64,000 bases of DNA, taken from NCBI GenBank assembly GCA_030824515.1, contig JAVBXN010000017.1, positions 1 through 64,000 of the forward strand, given 5' to 3'. Position 1 is the first letter of the stretch, and the number at the start of each line of letters is the position of its first letter. The DNA comes from Pelobacter sp. (GTDB lineage Bacteria > Desulfobacterota > Desulfuromonadia > Geobacterales > Pseudopelobacteraceae). The translations under genes and the position numbers were made by a program. Below, piece by piece: positions 1 through 7,871 of this stretch. Below the pieces are notes generated by a model. That model had not been told where the DNA came from. It ran no database searches and saw nothing but the letters and a program-made list of their open reading frames with translations.

Positions 1-512
1 ACGTTGCCCACCTGGTGGCACTGGCCTTTGCCGTTGCTTCCTCCGGCAACCTGCCGGTCGTATTCCTGTCGCTGTTCTGGCGCAAATTCAACACCGCCGG
101 CGTCATCTCCGGCCTGGTGATAGGTACGGTCGCCTCGATCGGCCTGGTTATGGTTTCCCCTAACATGACCTATCCCAAGGTTGTGGCCGCCGGCGCTCAG
201 AAGGTAATCACCGCCATGGAGAAGAAGCAGGCTGAACTGCCTCCGGGAGCAGCTCTGAGCGAACTGGACGCCAAGGCATTGACAACAGCCAAGGCCGACT
301 TCGCGAAGAACAAGGACGGCAAATCGATCATGGGTCTTGACAAACCGATCCTGAAACTGAAGAACCCGGGCATCATCTCGATCCCGCTGGGTTTCATGGC
401 TGCAATCTTCGGCACGCTGCTGTTCCCGAGCAAGAGATCCGAAGAGATGTTCGACGAGATCTACGTCCGTCAGAACACCGGTCTCGGCATGGCCAAGGCC
501 ATTGATCACTGA
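1..512 (+). CDS. Cation/acetate symporter (SSS family, ActP-like), C-terminal part
   Basis: The reading frame is open to the left edge, so only the last ~170 residues are present. It begins inside a membrane segment and contains two further hydrophobic helices (the stretch around GVISGLVIGTVASIGLVMV, and IPLGFMAAIFGTLLFP near the end). Between them is a polar ~80-residue loop rich in Lys and Ala. The segment 'LSLFWRKFNTAGVISGL' is typical of the last helices of ActP-type sodium:solute symporters, which take up acetate and other short monocarboxylates with a cation. Acetate uptake fits a Geobacter-like host. The long polar insertion before the last helix seems characteristic of the deltaproteobacterial branch. 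A terminator follows 30 bases after the stop. The substrate cannot be fixed from this fragment. Confidence 0.8.
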   Translation, partial: VAHLVALAFAVASSGNLPVVFLSLFWRKFNTAGVISGLVIGTVASIGLVMVSPNMTYPKVVAAGAQKVITAMEKKQAELPPGAALSELDAKALTTAKADFAKNKDGKSIMGLDKPILKLKNPGIISIPLGFMAAIFGTLLFPSKRSEEMFDEIYVRQNTGLGMAKAIDH

Positions 513-541
513 TATTATTGCAAGTTGATATGCTGTACGTT

Positions 542-577
542 AGCGGTGAGGGAGTAACTTTCCTTCACCGCTTTTTT
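542..577 (+). terminator. Rho-independent terminator after the symporter
   Basis: An 8-bp perfect stem (AGCGGTGA / TCACCGCT), extendable by three pairs including a wobble, is followed directly by six T residues. It ends the symporter transcript. Confidence 0.85.
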
Positions 578-753
578 ATGTGTGTGGCGGCAGGATGAAC
601 TTGAATTGATATCCCGGGAATTTGCTTAATTAAAAAAGTGTGGACCGGTCAAAAAGCCATTGTAGCTGTCGTGGAACGCGTGATATACACAAAGTACATC
701 TGAACCATAGGAAATACCCTGTGGTTGTTTATTCGATGAGAGAGAAAGCCGCG

Positions 754-1470
754 ATGCTTGGAACCAAACGTGCTCCTGCTAAATATCAGCCCAAGGGACT
801 GACGATCGTTTACGAGGACAGGGATGTCATCGTTGTGGAAAAACCGTGCGGACTTCTTTCGGTCGGGACCGACCGGGACAAATCAAGAACGGTTCATACC
901 ATCCTCAATGATTACGTCCGCAAGGGAGACCCCCGTTCACGAAACCGGGTATACATAGTGCACCGGTTGGACCGGGATACTTCCGGTCTGCTGATCCTTG
1001 CCAGGAGTGAACCGGCCAAGCTCTTTCTGCAGGAACACTGGCAGGAGACAGAAAAACATTACCTGACGGTAGTACATGGTACGCTTAAGCCGGCAGAGGG
1101 AACAATCAGCAGTCATCTGGCCGAGAACAGTGCTCACAGGGTCTATTCGACCTCCGATGCGGCATCGGGAAAGCTGTCCCATACAGGGTACAGGGTTCTG
1201 AAAGAGGCCAAAGGGTTCAGTCTGCTGGATATTCACCTGTTGACCGGCCGCAAACACCAGATTCGGGTGCATATGTCGGAAAACGGCCACCCGGTTGTGG
1301 GGGACAGGATCTATGGCAAGAGGAATGATGCCTGCGGCACACTGGCGCTGCACGCCAGGTCAATCTCTTTCACTCACCCAGTGAACGGGAAGCGCCTGGA
1401 TTTTACAACCGGCATCCCGGATATCTTTACGCGACTGATAGGTAAAATAGACGACCCGGCCGTCATGTAA
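754..1470 (+). CDS. RluA-family 23S rRNA/tRNA pseudouridine synthase
   Basis: The protein is an RluA-type pseudouridine synthase that isomerises uridine in structured RNA. The family signature HRLDRDTSG, which carries the catalytic Asp, is intact, and the 'LLTGRKHQIRVH' and 'GHPVVGDRIYG' blocks follow in the usual order. No S4 RNA-binding domain is present, as in the short RluA/RluC-like subset. I chose the ATG at 754 (238 aa) because GAGAG lies about ten bases upstream. The frame is open to a GTG at 640, but that extension is basic, shows no family similarity and has no ribosome binding site. The exact target uridine cannot be inferred. Confidence 0.85.
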   Translation: MLGTKRAPAKYQPKGLTIVYEDRDVIVVEKPCGLLSVGTDRDKSRTVHTILNDYVRKGDPRSRNRVYIVHRLDRDTSGLLILARSEPAKLFLQEHWQETEKHYLTVVHGTLKPAEGTISSHLAENSAHRVYSTSDAASGKLSHTGYRVLKEAKGFSLLDIHLLTGRKHQIRVHMSENGHPVVGDRIYGKRNDACGTLALHARSISFTHPVNGKRLDFTTGIPDIFTRLIGKIDDPAVM

Positions 1471-1581
1471 CAGGCGAAGCAGGCAGTTCTGACTTGCATG
1501 GATGGGCTTTCAGGCTTTGCTTAGACTGGATTCCAAACCAGCTGATACGACTTTGATTATTTTGTATTCAGGAGGTGCGAT

Positions 1582-1878
1582 TTGAAAAAGCTGGTTATGA
1601 TTTTGCTGCTGATTTCGTCAAGTGCGGCTGCATCCGATATCGTTAATTTCAAGAACGGCATGGTTTTTAATCACAAGGGGCATCAGACGGAACGGGTCGG
1701 CAAGTGCTACGTCTGCCATGACAATGTTTCCGTCTCGGCGGATGGGAAAAATGTTACCACAACCGCACCTGGAAAAATAAAGGGATTCGGCAAGGAGTGG
1801 GCACACAAATACTGTACCGATTGCCATGAGTTGTTCGGCGAAGGCCCGGTGGAATGCAAGGACTGTCATCAGAAGTAG
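1582..1878 (+). CDS. Periplasmic triheme cytochrome c7 (PpcA family)
   Basis: This is a 98-residue protein with an N-terminal signal peptide ending near SSSAAA and three CXXCH heme sites (CYVCH, CTDCH, CKDCH). The mature part follows the PpcA layout: an FNHKGHQ segment supplying distal His ligands, 'PGKIKGFGKEWAH' before the second heme, and the final heme close to the C terminus. PpcA-type cytochromes shuttle electrons through the periplasm between inner-membrane quinol oxidases and outer-membrane conduits in Geobacter. Compared with PpcA it has roughly ten extra residues (VSVSADGKNVTTT) between hemes one and two. Start is a TTG with a strong GGAGGT six bases upstream. A hybrid histidine kinase follows 63 bases downstream on the same strand. 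Confidence 0.92.
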   Translation: MKKLVMILLLISSSAAASDIVNFKNGMVFNHKGHQTERVGKCYVCHDNVSVSADGKNVTTTAPGKIKGFGKEWAHKYCTDCHELFGEGPVECKDCHQK

Positions 1879-1941
1879 CCTCCCGGATCACTCATCCACT
1901 CAACCTGTAAGAGACAGGATGCATCCGGACCGGAAAATTCC

Positions 1942-4917
1942 ATGAAAAAATTTTTCTCGCTACCAATCAGGTTGCAATTAAACTTTATCGCGCTGCTTAT
2001 TTCACTGCCTGCAATTGCTATCATCGTCTTCACCGGCGTGCAACAGCGTGAACGTGCCGTCAGGGAGGCGTACTCCCAGACCCGCCAGCTTGCGGAAAGA
2101 GTGGCGACGGATCAGAAAAATACCGCTTCCAACATAGAACAGTTACTCGTAACCCTGGCCCAGCTGCCTGATGTCAAGCAACAGGACAGGTCCTGCATCC
2201 AGCCGCTGCTGCTGCAGCTCAGGGAGCTGAATCCGGAGTATGCCAATATTCTGGTGGCTGACCTGACCGGCAAGGTGTGGGCAGCCGCCTCCATGCCTCC
2301 TCCTCCATCCATGATTAGCGACCGCCGCTACTTCAAAAACGCGATTGCAACCGGCCGGCTCTCCTCCGGGGAGTATGTCATCAGCAAGAGCATCGCCAAA
2401 CCGGTTTTCCACTTTGCCTACCCGTACCGCGATCCGTCAGGCAGGATCAGCGGCGCCATTGTCGTGGCGCTGAGTCTGGAAAAATATTTCGGTGTAGTGA
2501 AAAAAAAGACCCTGACCGATGGCGGCAATATTCTGCTGCTTGATCACAGTGGGTTCATTCTCAGCCGTGCCGTGGAGCCGGAGAAGGCGATAGGCAGGAA
2601 ATATCCCGAGAAGTCACTGCAGGAGATGTTTGCGGGGCCGGAAGAGTATTCGTATCGAGGGGTGGGGTCGCTGGGTGACGAACGCTTTATCAGTTACCGC
2701 AAGATCCGTCTGGAAGGGGAGTCGACTCCTTACATGTACGTGCGGGTGGGGATCCCGGTCAAGCCGGCTCTGGCAAAGGCCGACCGTTTCATGGCAACCA
2801 ACATCGCATTCTTTTCGGTCTTTCTTTTTGCTACCCTGTTGCTGGCCTACCTGATCGGTAAGCGCTCCATAGCCGACCGCATCGATCTGCTGCAGCAGGC
2901 CTCGAACCGCTTTGCGGAAGGCGATCTGCAGGCAAGGGTGACCGGCTTGGTTGAAGGAGGGGAGTTGGGGGCGCTGGCGCGCAGCTTTGACTCCATGGCC
3001 GACAGGCTGGCCGAGCGGGAGAAGATCATACAGGAAAGTGAAGTCCGGCTGCGGAGCATTACCGATTCGGCAAATGATGCCATTCTGATGGTCGATCCCG
3101 CTGGCGCAATCTGCTACTGGAACCCGGCTGCCGAAACCATACTTGGTTACCGTGCGGATGAGGTGCTGGGAGAAAACCTGCACCGGTTGCTGTCACCACA
3201 GCGCTATATGGATGACCATAAGGCTGCATTCCACGATTTCGTACATACCGGAATCGGGGCCGTTGTAGGGAATACGGTGGAGCTGTCCGCCATTCGCAAG
3301 GATGGACAGGAGATACCGGTTTCGCTCTCGCTGTCATCGGTGCAGCTGAACGGGGAGTGGCACGCCGTCGGCATACTCCGCGACATCAGCGAACTCAAGC
3401 GCGCCGAGAAGGAACTGCGTGAGAGCGAGGAACGTTTCAAGGCGCTCAGCGAGGCCTCCTTTGGCGGGATCATCATTCATGACAAGGGCCTTATCCTGGA
3501 ATGCAACCAAGGGCTTTCCGGTATTACCGGATTCAGTTACGCAGAGCATATCGGCATGAACGGCCTGGAACTGATTGCCCCGGAATCCCTCGATACCGTG
3601 CTTGCCAATATTCGCAGCGGATATGATCAGAGTTATGAAGTGGAAGGGGTTCGCAAGGACGGTTCAAGGTATCCTCTGGCAATCAGGGGGAAAAATGTCA
3701 CCTACAAAGGCCGTGATGTTCGTGTCATCGAATTTCGTGACATAACCGGCCGCAAGCGGGCCGAGGCCGAACACGAAAAACTCCAGCTCCAGTTGAATCA
3801 GGCCCAGAAGCTGGAATCGGTGGGACGGTTGGCCGGAGGGGTGGCCCACGAGTTTAACAACAAGCTGATGGTGATCATGGGAAGCGCCGAACTGGCTTAC
3901 ATGAATATGCATGATCATGAACGCCTTTCCAGGTATCTCAACGAAATAACCAGGGCCGCGGAATACTCACGGGACATAGCAGCCCAACTGCTGGCGTTTT
4001 CACGAAAAAACCTGACTATCGCCCGGGTTGTCAACCCGAACCGGATTATCGAGGAAACCGCAAAGACCCTGCCAAGGCTGATCGGTGAACACATCCGCTG
4101 CACATTCCTGATGGCGGATAATGTCTGGAGTATCCGCATCGATCCGGTTCAGCTCGACCAGATCATCATGAACATGGCTGTCAATGCCCGCGATGCGATG
4201 CCTGACGGCGGTGAATTTTCGATTGCCACCGGTAACTGGACGCTGGATAAAACCGAATGTGAGTCGATCACCGATGCGGTTCCGGGAGAGTACGTCCGGA
4301 TATCTTTCAGGGATACCGGTGTTGGAATGGACAGTGAGACCATTTCCAGGATCTTTGAACCGTTTTTCACGACCAAGGAGATCGGGAAGGGCACGGGACT
4401 CGGGCTTGCAACCATCTACGGCATTGTCCGGCAGAACGACGGATATATTCAGGTAGTGAGCGAGCCGGGGGCGGGGGCGGAATTTCTGGTATACCTGTCC
4501 CGGCATAAAGATGCGCCGCATGTAAAGCCTGAAGAAGATTGTGTGCCGTTGTCCGGCTCAGGATCAATTCTGCTGGTGGAAGATGAAGAGGCGGTCAGGA
4601 AGATGGTGCTGATCTTTCTGCAGACCCTCGGCTATAACGTGCATGAGGCGGTGTCACCCATGCATGCAATAGAGCTGGCCTCGGACCCCTCAATCGCGAT
4701 CGACCTGGTAATAACCGACGTGGTCATGCCGGAGATGAACGGTAAGGTGATGATGGACAGGATCGGGGAAATAAGGCCCGGGATCCCTTCAATCTACGTT
4801 TCCGGCTATTCCTCGGATGTGCTGCCGATAGATGGAGAGTGTGACGGGCTGCACTTCATCCAGAAGCCATACAACATGAAGCTGCTCAGCGAGTATATCA
4901 GGAAGGTTATGAAGTAG
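1942..4917 (+). CDS. Hybrid sensor histidine kinase (Cache-HAMP-PAS-PAS-HisKA-HATPase-REC)
   Basis: A 991-residue membrane kinase. TM1 is at about residues 13-33, an extracytoplasmic Cache-type sensor at 35-275, TM2 near 284-306, HAMP at 307-360, two PAS domains at about 366-490 and 495-615, then HisKA with the phosphorylatable His at 636 (VAHEFNN). The HATPase_c domain has N and G boxes (DTGVGMD, GKGTGLGLAT). A C-terminal receiver domain has its phosphoacceptor Asp near 926 (VITDVVMPEMNG). It would sense a small periplasmic ligand or redox signal and relay phosphate through its own receiver to an unlinked partner, since no response regulator or phosphotransfer gene is adjacent. It lies just after a triheme cytochrome, but a shared operon is not proven. 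Confidence 0.93.
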   Translation: MKKFFSLPIRLQLNFIALLISLPAIAIIVFTGVQQRERAVREAYSQTRQLAERVATDQKNTASNIEQLLVTLAQLPDVKQQDRSCIQPLLLQLRELNPEYANILVADLTGKVWAAASMPPPPSMISDRRYFKNAIATGRLSSGEYVISKSIAKPVFHFAYPYRDPSGRISGAIVVALSLEKYFGVVKKKTLTDGGNILLLDHSGFILSRAVEPEKAIGRKYPEKSLQEMFAGPEEYSYRGVGSLGDERFISYRKIRLEGESTPYMYVRVGIPVKPALAKADRFMATNIAFFSVFLFATLLLAYLIGKRSIADRIDLLQQASNRFAEGDLQARVTGLVEGGELGALARSFDSMADRLAEREKIIQESEVRLRSITDSANDAILMVDPAGAICYWNPAAETILGYRADEVLGENLHRLLSPQRYMDDHKAAFHDFVHTGIGAVVGNTVELSAIRKDGQEIPVSLSLSSVQLNGEWHAVGILRDISELKRAEKELRESEERFKALSEASFGGIIIHDKGLILECNQGLSGITGFSYAEHIGMNGLELIAPESLDTVLANIRSGYDQSYEVEGVRKDGSRYPLAIRGKNVTYKGRDVRVIEFRDITGRKRAEAEHEKLQLQLNQAQKLESVGRLAGGVAHEFNNKLMVIMGSAELAYMNMHDHERLSRYLNEITRAAEYSRDIAAQLLAFSRKNLTIARVVNPNRIIEETAKTLPRLIGEHIRCTFLMADNVWSIRIDPVQLDQIIMNMAVNARDAMPDGGEFSIATGNWTLDKTECESITDAVPGEYVRISFRDTGVGMDSETISRIFEPFFTTKEIGKGTGLGLATIYGIVRQNDGYIQVVSEPGAGAEFLVYLSRHKDAPHVKPEEDCVPLSGSGSILLVEDEEAVRKMVLIFLQTLGYNVHEAVSPMHAIELASDPSIAIDLVITDVVMPEMNGKVMMDRIGEIRPGIPSIYVSGYSSDVLPIDGECDGLHFIQKPYNMKLLSEYIRKVMK

Positions 4918-5059
4918 CGGGCGCGGGACTTAGGCGGCAAGGTGGTTTATAAATCCTGCACGGCACCCGGACCGCCTCCCCGGCGGTGCCGCTTAAGTTG
5001 ATACCGGAGATGTTTCCAGACTTTAATCCAACCGCATAATTTTCAAAATATTCACCCGT

Positions 5060-5093
5060 CTGCAATATGCATGTAACCTGACAATGCTAGGAT
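5060..5093 (+). promoter_or_regulatory. Pho-box-like element and -10 before the hydrolase/GH3 pair
   Basis: Two seven-base half-sites, CTGCAAT at 5060 and ATGTAAC at 5071, are spaced 11 bases apart, as in PhoB boxes. A -10-like TAGGAT starts 17 bases after the second half-site. The 18-base block matches the block before pstS at 14957 in 14 of 18 positions, and the distance to the -10-like hexamer is the same. PhoB control is inference. Confidence 0.5.
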
Positions 5094-5120
5094 GCCCTCC
5101 AAACGATGACTGGAGGGCAT
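5092..5120 (+). promoter_or_regulatory. Perfect 10-bp inverted repeat covering the ribosome binding site
   Basis: ATGCCCTCCA (5092-5101) and TGGAGGGCAT (5111-5120) are exact reverse complements with a nine-base loop. The right arm contains GGAGGG, the Shine-Dalgarno of the ATG at 5121. As RNA it would hide the ribosome binding site. If transcription starts near 5100, most of the left arm would not be transcribed, and the repeat would act instead as a DNA operator. Confidence 0.6.
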
Positions 5121-6197
5121 ATGCTCGACAAGGTGTCAAGGCTTCAGGTTGTGAAGGATATCCGTCCGGTGGTGTCGGCATTCACTGCCGCCGCCGGATT
5201 CATGCGCGGCATGTCGATCAAGCACCACGCGCCGAAATCCCGTCGCCGGGAATTTGCGCTGCTGGAACAGAATCACGACTCCTACCGGACGCGCTGCAGC
5301 CTCTTCCGCGAAAAAGGCCTCGGCAATGCGCCCACAATTGTGCTGGGCGGCTTTGTCCCGGACGCCACCGAGACCGTCGAGTTCCAGCGTAAAATACTGC
5401 GGCAGCACGGCTCAATCTACTACATCAACTATTCCCGCAACGGCTTCTGCCTGGAGATGTTCAGCGCCCAGCTTACCGACCTGATCGAAGACCTGGCCCG
5501 CAAAGGACAAAAACCGCTGATCATGGCGGTCAGCTTCGGCTGTGGCCTGCTCTCCGGTTTCCTGCGTCATGCCGACGAACAAATGCATCAAAGCATCCGC
5601 GGTCTGGTGCTGGTAAGCCCGGTCCTCACCACCGACGACCTGATCCGGAGCGCCGACCGGAAACGTGACGGAGTGAGAATGCTGGAAAGCAATCTCAGGA
5701 AAATCGTGGCCGCCGACCCGGTCAACGAAGCCGGCATAGCAAAACATATCGAACGATCACGGCGCTGCTTTCAGGCGCTGTTCAATGCCGGAGCCGAAAA
5801 CCGCACCCTCGGCGTACGCCACCTGGCCATCCGGAAAAAAATCAACGATGTCATCGAATACACCACCGCCCGGGGCGGCTTTGAAAGGGTTTCGGCGCTG
5901 CGTGACTTCCACTTTCCGCAGCTTGCCAGCTCGCTCTTCTCGGGTCCGGTGCTGGCGTTGCTGGCCGAAAACGAAGCGGACATACTGGTGCCGTCGTCGC
6001 CGACCCTGCTGCTGTTCAGTAACCCCTCCCTCTACAACCGGATATTCCCCACCTGCCGTGTAAAGACGGTAAAATCCAAAGTTGCCGGTGACGGAGTCGC
6101 CCACGCCTCGCTGATATTCCACCATGAAGCCTACAACACGATGCTGGAGGGGTGGTATGACAAGCTGCTCTACCCGCGGCTGCAACTGGCGGTATAG
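5121..6197 (+). CDS. Alpha/beta-hydrolase-like protein linked to GH3
   Basis: A 358-residue soluble protein with alpha/beta-hydrolase features. A strand leads into 'IVLGGFVPDATE' (oxyanion region). A nucleophile-elbow-like AVSFGCG sits near residue 140; it has Ala where the first Gly of GXSXG is usual. An acidic stretch ENEADILVP and a late GVAHASLIFH could supply the remaining Asp and His. No signal peptide or membrane segment is seen. I chose the ATG at 5121 because GGAGGG precedes it; an in-frame ATG at 5106 lies inside the inverted repeat. Its stop codon abuts the start of the GH3-like gene, so the two are almost certainly co-translated, perhaps acting on the same acyl substrate (for example thioesterase or acyltransferase plus ligase). 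The family assignment is by motif only. Confidence 0.7.
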   Translation: MLDKVSRLQVVKDIRPVVSAFTAAAGFMRGMSIKHHAPKSRRREFALLEQNHDSYRTRCSLFREKGLGNAPTIVLGGFVPDATETVEFQRKILRQHGSIYYINYSRNGFCLEMFSAQLTDLIEDLARKGQKPLIMAVSFGCGLLSGFLRHADEQMHQSIRGLVLVSPVLTTDDLIRSADRKRDGVRMLESNLRKIVAADPVNEAGIAKHIERSRRCFQALFNAGAENRTLGVRHLAIRKKINDVIEYTTARGGFERVSALRDFHFPQLASSLFSGPVLALLAENEADILVPSSPTLLLFSNPSLYNRIFPTCRVKTVKSKVAGDGVAHASLIFHHEAYNTMLEGWYDKLLYPRLQLAV

Positions 6198-7793
6198 ATG
6201 ACCTTGACGAGCAGGATTCAGAACGCCGGACTGCTTCAGAAAATGCTGCGACAGCAAGCCGTAAGGCGGGCCGGGCAATTTGAACGCCGTGACCCGCACA
6301 AGGAACAGCGGCGGATATTGGCAGAACTGCTCCAGACGGCAGCGGAAACCGAATTCGGCAAGGACAACGGCTTTGGCCGGATGAAAGGCGCACCGTTCGA
6401 GACCGCCTATCGAGACTACAAAAACCGGATCCCGATCCGTTCGTACCAGGAATTCATGGCGGACTATTTCTACCGTGACCAGCCGGACGCAAGCAGCGGT
6501 TGCACGGCCCCCGAACTGGACAACATGACCTGGCCGGGCAGGATCGGCCTGTTCTGCGAAACATCCGGAACCACGGCTCCCACCAAATTCATCCCCTTTT
6601 CCGAACAGATGTTCGCGGAAAACCGCCGGGCGGCCCTCGACATGATCTCCTGCTATCTGGCCGCCAGACCCGAATCACGGATACCAAACGGCAAGATCCT
6701 CTACATGTCCGGCTCAACCACCCTGAACAGGGACAAGCACGGAGCCTGGTCCGGCGACATGAGCGCCCTGACGCTCCGTTTCCGCCCCTGGTACCTGACG
6801 CCATTCGTGGAACCGCAGGCGGAGATATCGGCTCTTCCCTGGGAAAAAAAGCTGCAGGCCATGGCGGAACTGTTGCTGTCTGATGACCGTATCCACGTCA
6901 TCTCCGGAGTCCCGCCCTGGATCATCCTGCTGCTGAAACGCTGCCTGGAGCTCGGCGGCCGGCCACTTAAAGAACTGCTGCCGAACCTTGAACTGATAAT
7001 CCACGGCGGCACCAGCCTGGAACCATATCGCAGCGAGTTCGACAACCTGTTCGACGGCCGGCTCCCCGACCTGCTGGAACTGCTTCCCTCATCCGAAGCC
7101 TTCATGGCATTCCAGCAGCCGGACGAAGCGCGGATGCGGCTGACACCCTACTACGGCGTCTTTTTCGAATTCGTCCGGTTCGAAGAACTGGACCGGAAGG
7201 GGCGGCCGGCGCCCCATGCCGAAGCGATCCCGCTGGAACAGGTCGAAACCGGACAGCGCTATGCGGTCATTCTCAGTACCTGCTCCGGATTGTGGCGCTA
7301 CCATATCGGCGATACGATCCGCTTTACCTCCACATCGCCGCATCTGATCGAATTCACCGGCCGGGACCGCTTTCTGGACAAGCTGGAGGAGAAGGTCACC
7401 CAGGGCGAGGTCGAACAGGCTGTGGCCAACCTCAACCGGAACGTCAGCTGGAATGTGCGCGAATTCATGGTGGGAGCGGATATCCGCAACCGGCGTCATC
7501 AGTGGGTGCTGGCGGTGCGAAATGCCGGCCCTGATCTTTGTGAAGCATCACAAGCATTGGACAGGGTACTCTGCAATCTCAACGCCGACTATGCCACCTT
7601 CAGGGGGCAGGGCCGCATCAACGCGCCGGATGTGCTGCTGGTGCCGGAGGACGGCATCTACCAATGGTCGCGGGTGGAGCGGGGCAAGCTGGGCGGGCAG
7701 AGCAAGATACCGCACATCGACCCGACCCCGGACTCATCCATGATCGCCAGCCTGCGTGATTTCCATGCGCATTCGGGTATCCCGGCGACGTGA
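6198..7793 (+). CDS. GH3-family acyl-acid adenylating ligase
   Basis: This 531-residue protein matches the GH3 (auxin-responsive promoter) family, which belongs to the acyl-adenylate superfamily and, in plants, conjugates amino acids to acyl acids. Visible motifs are the ATP-binding ETSGTTAPTKFIP, YMSGSTTLN, the motif-II-like YYGVFFEF, the LSTCSGLWRYHIGDTIRF block, the hinge-region EFTGRDRFLDKLEEKVT and a C-terminal Lys-containing 'GKLGGQSKIPHI'. Length is close to the usual ~550-600. The ATG starts directly after the TAG of the hydrolase gene. Bacterial GH3 substrates are mostly unknown. The Pho-box-like element upstream suggests phosphate-limited expression, which would fit an acyl or lipid modification role, but that is inference. 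Confidence 0.85.
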   Translation: MTLTSRIQNAGLLQKMLRQQAVRRAGQFERRDPHKEQRRILAELLQTAAETEFGKDNGFGRMKGAPFETAYRDYKNRIPIRSYQEFMADYFYRDQPDASSGCTAPELDNMTWPGRIGLFCETSGTTAPTKFIPFSEQMFAENRRAALDMISCYLAARPESRIPNGKILYMSGSTTLNRDKHGAWSGDMSALTLRFRPWYLTPFVEPQAEISALPWEKKLQAMAELLLSDDRIHVISGVPPWIILLLKRCLELGGRPLKELLPNLELIIHGGTSLEPYRSEFDNLFDGRLPDLLELLPSSEAFMAFQQPDEARMRLTPYYGVFFEFVRFEELDRKGRPAPHAEAIPLEQVETGQRYAVILSTCSGLWRYHIGDTIRFTSTSPHLIEFTGRDRFLDKLEEKVTQGEVEQAVANLNRNVSWNVREFMVGADIRNRRHQWVLAVRNAGPDLCEASQALDRVLCNLNADYATFRGQGRINAPDVLLVPEDGIYQWSRVERGKLGGQSKIPHIDPTPDSSMIASLRDFHAHSGIPAT

Positions 7794-7871
7794 TTAAAGG
7801 GTGTCATGTCCCTCCGCAACACATGCCCTGTCTATTTGTCCCGTAATTCCAGAAAGTTGCCGGAGATTATC

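Noticed and set aside
4961-4991. GC-rich inverted repeat CGGCACC/GGTGCCG after the hybrid kinase as a terminator
   Set aside because: There is no T run after it and the loop can pair in competing ways. It may still slow transcription, but it is not supported as a terminator.
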